64,000 nt of DNA from Stigmatella aurantiaca DW4/3-1. GTDB taxonomy: Bacteria; Myxococcota; Myxococcia; Myxococcales; Myxococcaceae. Positions 59,587 through 64,000 of this stretch are shown here, one piece after another (positions within the stretch are counted from its first letter, which is position 1; each line of letters begins with the position of its first letter). The position numbers and the translations under genes are program-made. The notes beneath the pieces are model-generated. The model saw only the letters and a list, made by a program, of their open reading frames with translations. It searched no databases and was not told the DNA's origin. The stretch lies in contig NC_014623.1 of NCBI RefSeq assembly GCF_000165485.1, positions 4,545,501 to 4,609,500 of the forward strand, read 5' to 3'.

Positions 59587-61428
59587 TTACGCCTCGTTGC
59601 GCTCCTCGCGCTTGCGGTCACGCTCGGCGCGGTAGCGATCGCCCACGGAGAGCGCCTTCTTGCGCATGCGGATCGACTTGGGCGTCACCTCCACCAGCTC
59701 ATCGTCGGCGATCCACTCCAGCGCCTTCTCCAGCCCCATCTCCCGGGGCGGGGTGAGGATGACGTTCTCGTCGCGGCCCGCGGCGCGGATGTTCGTCAGC
59801 TTCTTCTCGCGGCAGCAGTTGACGTTCAGCTCCGAGGGGTGGGCGTGCTCGCCGATGATCATCCCCTCGTACACCGTGACGCCGGCCTCCACGAAGAGGT
59901 AGCCGCGCTCCTGGATGCTGAACAGCGCGTAGGGCACCGTCTCGCCCAGGCGGTCGGAGACCATCGCCCCGTTGCTGCGCTTGGGGATGTAGCCGAACCA
60001 CGGCTCGTATCCGTCGAACTGGCTGCTCATGATGCCCTCACCGCGGGTAATCGTGAGGAACTCCGAGCGGAACCCGATGAGCCCTCGCGCCGGGGTGCGG
60101 AACTGGAGCCGCGTGCGGCCCGAGCCCAGCGGCGACATGTCCACCATGCGGCCCTTGCGAGGCCCCAGCCGCTCCGTGACCGCGCCCACGCTGTTCTCGG
60201 GCACGTCGCACACCATCAGCTCCATGGGCTCGTGCAGCTTGCCGTCGATCGTCTTCGTCACCGGCTCCGGGTTGGAGGCCGTCAGCTCGTAGCCCTCGCG
60301 GCGCATCGTCTCGATGATGACCGCCAGCTGGAGCTCGCCCCGGCCCACCACCTTGAAGGCGTCCGGCGTCTCGGTGTCCTCCACGCGGATCGCCACGTTG
60401 CGGTAGGACTCGCGGTACAGGCGCTCGCGCAGGTTGCGGGAGGTGACGTACTTGCCCTCCTTGCCCGCCAGCGGCCCGTCGTTCACCCGGAAGATCATCA
60501 TCATCGTGGGCTCTTCCACGGTGATGCGCGGCAGCGCCACGGGGTTGGCCGGGTCGGCGATGGTGTCACCGATGGAGATGTCCTCGATGCCCGCGATGGA
60601 GACGATCTCTCCGGGGCCCGCGTCCTGGATCTCCGTGCGCTTCAGGCCCGAGAAGCCATAGAGCTTGACGATCTTTCCCTGCTGCTGCTTGCCACCCTCC
60701 CGGATCACCGTCACCGGCATGTTGGGGGTGAGCTTGCCCGACTGCACGCGGCCCACCGCGAGGCGGCCCACGTAGTCGTCGTAGTCCAGGTTGGCCACCA
60801 GCAACTGCGGCGTCTCCAGGTCGCTCTTGGGCGGGGGCTGGATGTGGCTGAGGATCGCCGAGAAGAGAGGGTCCAGCGTCTTGCCCGGCTCCTCCAGCTT
60901 CAGCGAGGCCTGGCCCTGGCGCGCGATGGTGTAGAGCACCGGGAACTCGAGCTGCGAGTCGTCCGCGCCCAGATCGATATAGAGGGAGTAGACGAGGTCC
61001 AGGACGACCTTGGCCCGGGCGTCCTGGCGGTCGATCTTGTTGATGACCAGCACCGTCTTGAGGCCCATGCCCAGCGCCTTGCCGAGCACGAAGCGCGTCT
61101 GGGGCAGGGGGCCTTCGGCCGCGTCCACCAGCAGGATGACGCCGTCCACCAGGCGCAGGCCGCGCTCCACCTCGCCGCCGAAGTCCGCGTGGCCCGGCGT
61201 GTCGATGATGTTGATCTGCGTGCCCTTGTAGGAGACCGCCGTGTTCTTCGCGAGAATGGTGATGCCCTTCTCGCGCTCGAGGTCGTTCGAGTCCATCACC
61301 CGTTCAACGACCGCCTCATTGCTGCGGAAGATGCCCGCCTGGCGGAGCATGTGGTCAACGAGTGTGGTCTTGCCATGGTCAACGTGGGCGACGATGGCGA
61401 CGTTCCGGATGTTTTCGCGAGCGATCAT
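59587..61428 (-). CDS. typA: Ribosome-associated GTPase TypA/BipA
   Basis: 613 residues, the usual length. G1 [10 protein letters not shown]3 [15 protein letters not shown]4 NKIDRQDAR, then EF-G-like domains and the BipA-specific C-terminal domain ([24 protein letters not shown]). TypA binds the ribosome and helps assembly and stress growth, mainly at low temperature. ATG 61428 is chosen because G1 follows it at the family's usual distance; the upstream frame is not protein-like. A sigma-70-type promoter lies 86 bases upstream and a strong terminator downstream, so it is monocistronic. Confidence 0.96.
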   Translation of the reverse strand: MIARENIRNVAIVAHVDHGKTTLVDHMLRQAGIFRSNEAVVERVMDSNDLEREKGITILAKNTAVSYKGTQINIIDTPGHADFGGEVERGLRLVDGVILLVDAAEGPLPQTRFVLGKALGMGLKTVLVINKIDRQDARAKVVLDLVYSLYIDLGADDSQLEFPVLYTIARQGQASLKLEEPGKTLDPLFSAILSHIQPPPKSDLETPQLLVANLDYDDYVGRLAVGRVQSGKLTPNMPVTVIREGGKQQQGKIVKLYGFSGLKRTEIQDAGPGEIVSIAGIEDISIGDTIADPANPVALPRITVEEPTMMMIFRVNDGPLAGKEGKYVTSRNLRERLYRESYRNVAIRVEDTETPDAFKVVGRGELQLAVIIETMRREGYELTASNPEPVTKTIDGKLHEPMELMVCDVPENSVGAVTERLGPRKGRMVDMSPLGSGRTRLQFRTPARGLIGFRSEFLTITRGEGIMSSQFDGYEPWFGYIPKRSNGAMVSDRLGETVPYALFSIQERGYLFVEAGVTVYEGMIIGEHAHPSELNVNCCREKKLTNIRAAGRDENVILTPPREMGLEKALEWIADDELVEVTPKSIRMRKKALSVGDRYRAERDRKREERNEA

Positions 61429-61513
61429 ACGAGAAGAGCTTTGTGCTGAAGGGTACGGGTGCCTTCCGTTTTGCAGGAGGACCCTGAATCCACCGGAACG
61501 CACGAGGCGGGCG

Positions 61514-61542
61514 CTTATATGCCGCACGCTTGCCGCCTGCAA
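61514..61542 (-). promoter_or_regulatory. Promoter of typA
   Basis: On the minus strand TTGCAG, a 17-base spacer and TATAAG match the housekeeping consensus. Transcription would start near 61507, giving a leader of about 79 bases before the typA start. Confidence 0.65.
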
Positions 61543-61598
61543 TCAGGGTGCGTGCCCTCCATGCGGGCAGGGGGGCCTTTCTCGGGTTCTTTCCCCTT

Positions 61599-62489
61599 CT
61601 AAGGGGGGGGGAGGGTCAGGCCCAGCCGCTCGTGCAGGAAGCGTCCCACGTGCAACTCCACCTGGTCCCGGTACTCCAGGGGGACGGTGTGGGTGCCCGA
61701 GGGCAACAGCAGGAGCTCGGCCCCGGGGATGGTTCGGGCCATCTCCCGGGACAACCGCACGGGGGTGAACTTGTCGTGCCCCCCGCCGATGATGAGCGTG
61801 GGGACGTTCACGTAGGGCAGGTGGTCCTTGGCGCTGTGCTCGGCCATGGACTCCAGCGTCCGCACGAACACCACCGGGTCCATGTTCGCCAGGTGCTTGA
61901 AGTAGGGAACCATGTCCTGCCGGGCGATGCGCTCCCGGTTGAGCTCGACGAGGATGGCCACCTGCATGGCCAGCTCCGTGCTCAAGACCGCGCGCACGAG
62001 CCGGGCGGCCTGGGGGGGGTAGCGCTCCACGAGGCGGCGCAGCCAGGGGAAGAGGCGCTTGAGGAGGGTGGAGTCGTGGAAGGTGTCGAGCGGGTAGCCG
62101 TAGCTGCCGCAGATGAGCACCAGCCCCTTCACGCGGCGCGCGTGGCGGCGGTGGAACTCCAGGGCCACCTGGACGCCAATGGAGTGGCCGAAGAGGACCG
62201 CCTGCTGGATCCCCGCGGCGTCCATGAGCCGGGCCAGATCATCACAGGTGTAGAGCATCCCCAGGCGGGAGCGGTCCTTGGGCACCCCGGAGCGGCCGTG
62301 GCCGCGGTAGTGCCAGCGCAGCACCTGGTGGTGGCGCGCGAGGAAGGGGGTCAGGTACTTCCAGGCGAAGCCGTCGCAGCCGAGCCCATCGCAGAGGATC
62401 ATCGTGGGCTCGCCCTCGCCCAGGCGCTGGTAGTAGAGCGGCGTCCCATCGGGGAGGTGGAGGAAGTCCTGGTGGAAGAGGTGTCCCAT
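61599..62489 (-). CDS. Alpha/beta hydrolase
   Basis: 296 residues. The alpha/beta-hydrolase fold shows an oxyanion-side [10 protein letters not shown], the nucleophile Ser in [13 protein letters not shown], the acid Asp in [10 protein letters not shown] and the catalytic His in [10 protein letters not shown]. No signal peptide. Substrate unknown; the family includes esterases and lipases as well as haloperoxidase-like enzymes. Start 62489 is chosen because upstream codons are Arg/Gly-rich. It lies five bases from the sigma-54 activator stop on the same strand, so they are cotranscribed. Confidence 0.82.
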   Translation of the reverse strand: MGHLFHQDFLHLPDGTPLYYQRLGEGEPTMILCDGLGCDGFAWKYLTPFLARHHQVLRWHYRGHGRSGVPKDRSRLGMLYTCDDLARLMDAAGIQQAVLFGHSIGVQVALEFHRRHARRVKGLVLICGSYGYPLDTFHDSTLLKRLFPWLRRLVERYPPQAARLVRAVLSTELAMQVAILVELNRERIARQDMVPYFKHLANMDPVVFVRTLESMAEHSAKDHLPYVNVPTLIIGGGHDKFTPVRLSREMARTIPGAELLLLPSGTHTVPLEYRDQVELHVGRFLHERLGLTLPPP

Positions 62490-62493
62490 GGCC

Positions 62494-64000
<1,507 letters not shown>

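Overview
The window is high-GC DNA with strongly GC-biased third codon positions, GTG/TTG starts beside ATG, and a gene content that points to a fruiting myxobacterium of the Myxococcus/Stigmatella/Cystobacter group (Myxococcota, Cystobacterineae). The clearest marker is a block of adventurous gliding-motility (glt) genes. The genus cannot be settled from the sequence alone.

Layout. 1-577: 5' part of an unknown Pro-rich protein (minus strand, runs off the left end). 827-3156: sppA and a DUF2721 membrane protein whose 3' end was overwritten by a decayed IS5-type element (3127-3735). 3765-7798 (minus): operon of a membrane histidine kinase, a CheB-type methylesterase response regulator and a zinc-ribbon protein. 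7907-16398 (plus): lytic transglycosylase, selA, HNH nuclease, MinD/ParA ATPase, a J-domain/RodZ-type HTH fusion, a small conserved protein and rluD. 16400-23595: an accessory, partly decayed stretch with an ORF interrupted by TGA, a GH13 glucosidase, small envelope proteins, ynfA, a secreted SGNH esterase and a choice-of-anchor A gene truncated exactly at an IS-like end.

23672-36112 (minus): an operon of a HEAT-like protein and a degenerate HD-GYP protein, an OPT-family transporter, an RpoH-type sigma factor behind a near-consensus sigma-54 promoter, the MoxR/DUF58/transglutaminase operon, a STAS protein and a second lytic transglycosylase. 36407-39571 (plus): a 51-residue DUF5670 membrane peptide, a zinc-ribbon protein, a HupE/UreJ-like protein and two uncharacterised helical proteins. 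39594-40452: a self-contained rplC unit with its own promoter and terminator.

40665-53460 is the core of the window: seven genes read as gltB-gltA-gltC-gltD-gltE-gltF-gltG, followed by gltH/cglE. They encode outer-membrane barrels, periplasmic TPR proteins, a TPR lipoprotein and an inner-membrane FHA/TonB-like protein. Together these would form the envelope-spanning part of the gliding machine. In Myxococcus xanthus they lie in two separate loci; here they are contiguous. A receiver protein lacking its phosphorylatable Asp is encoded antisense between gltG and gltH. The right flank has a glutamine synthetase with tandem hairpins, an APH-like kinase, a TPR protein, a large repetitive protein carrying a 33-bp triplication, typA/bipA, an alpha/beta hydrolase, and a sigma-54 activator with a PocR-type sensor that runs off the right end.

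No rRNA, convincing tRNA, CRISPR array or prophage was seen. All names are from reading motifs and gene order, without database searches. Promoters and hairpins are pattern-based predictions.
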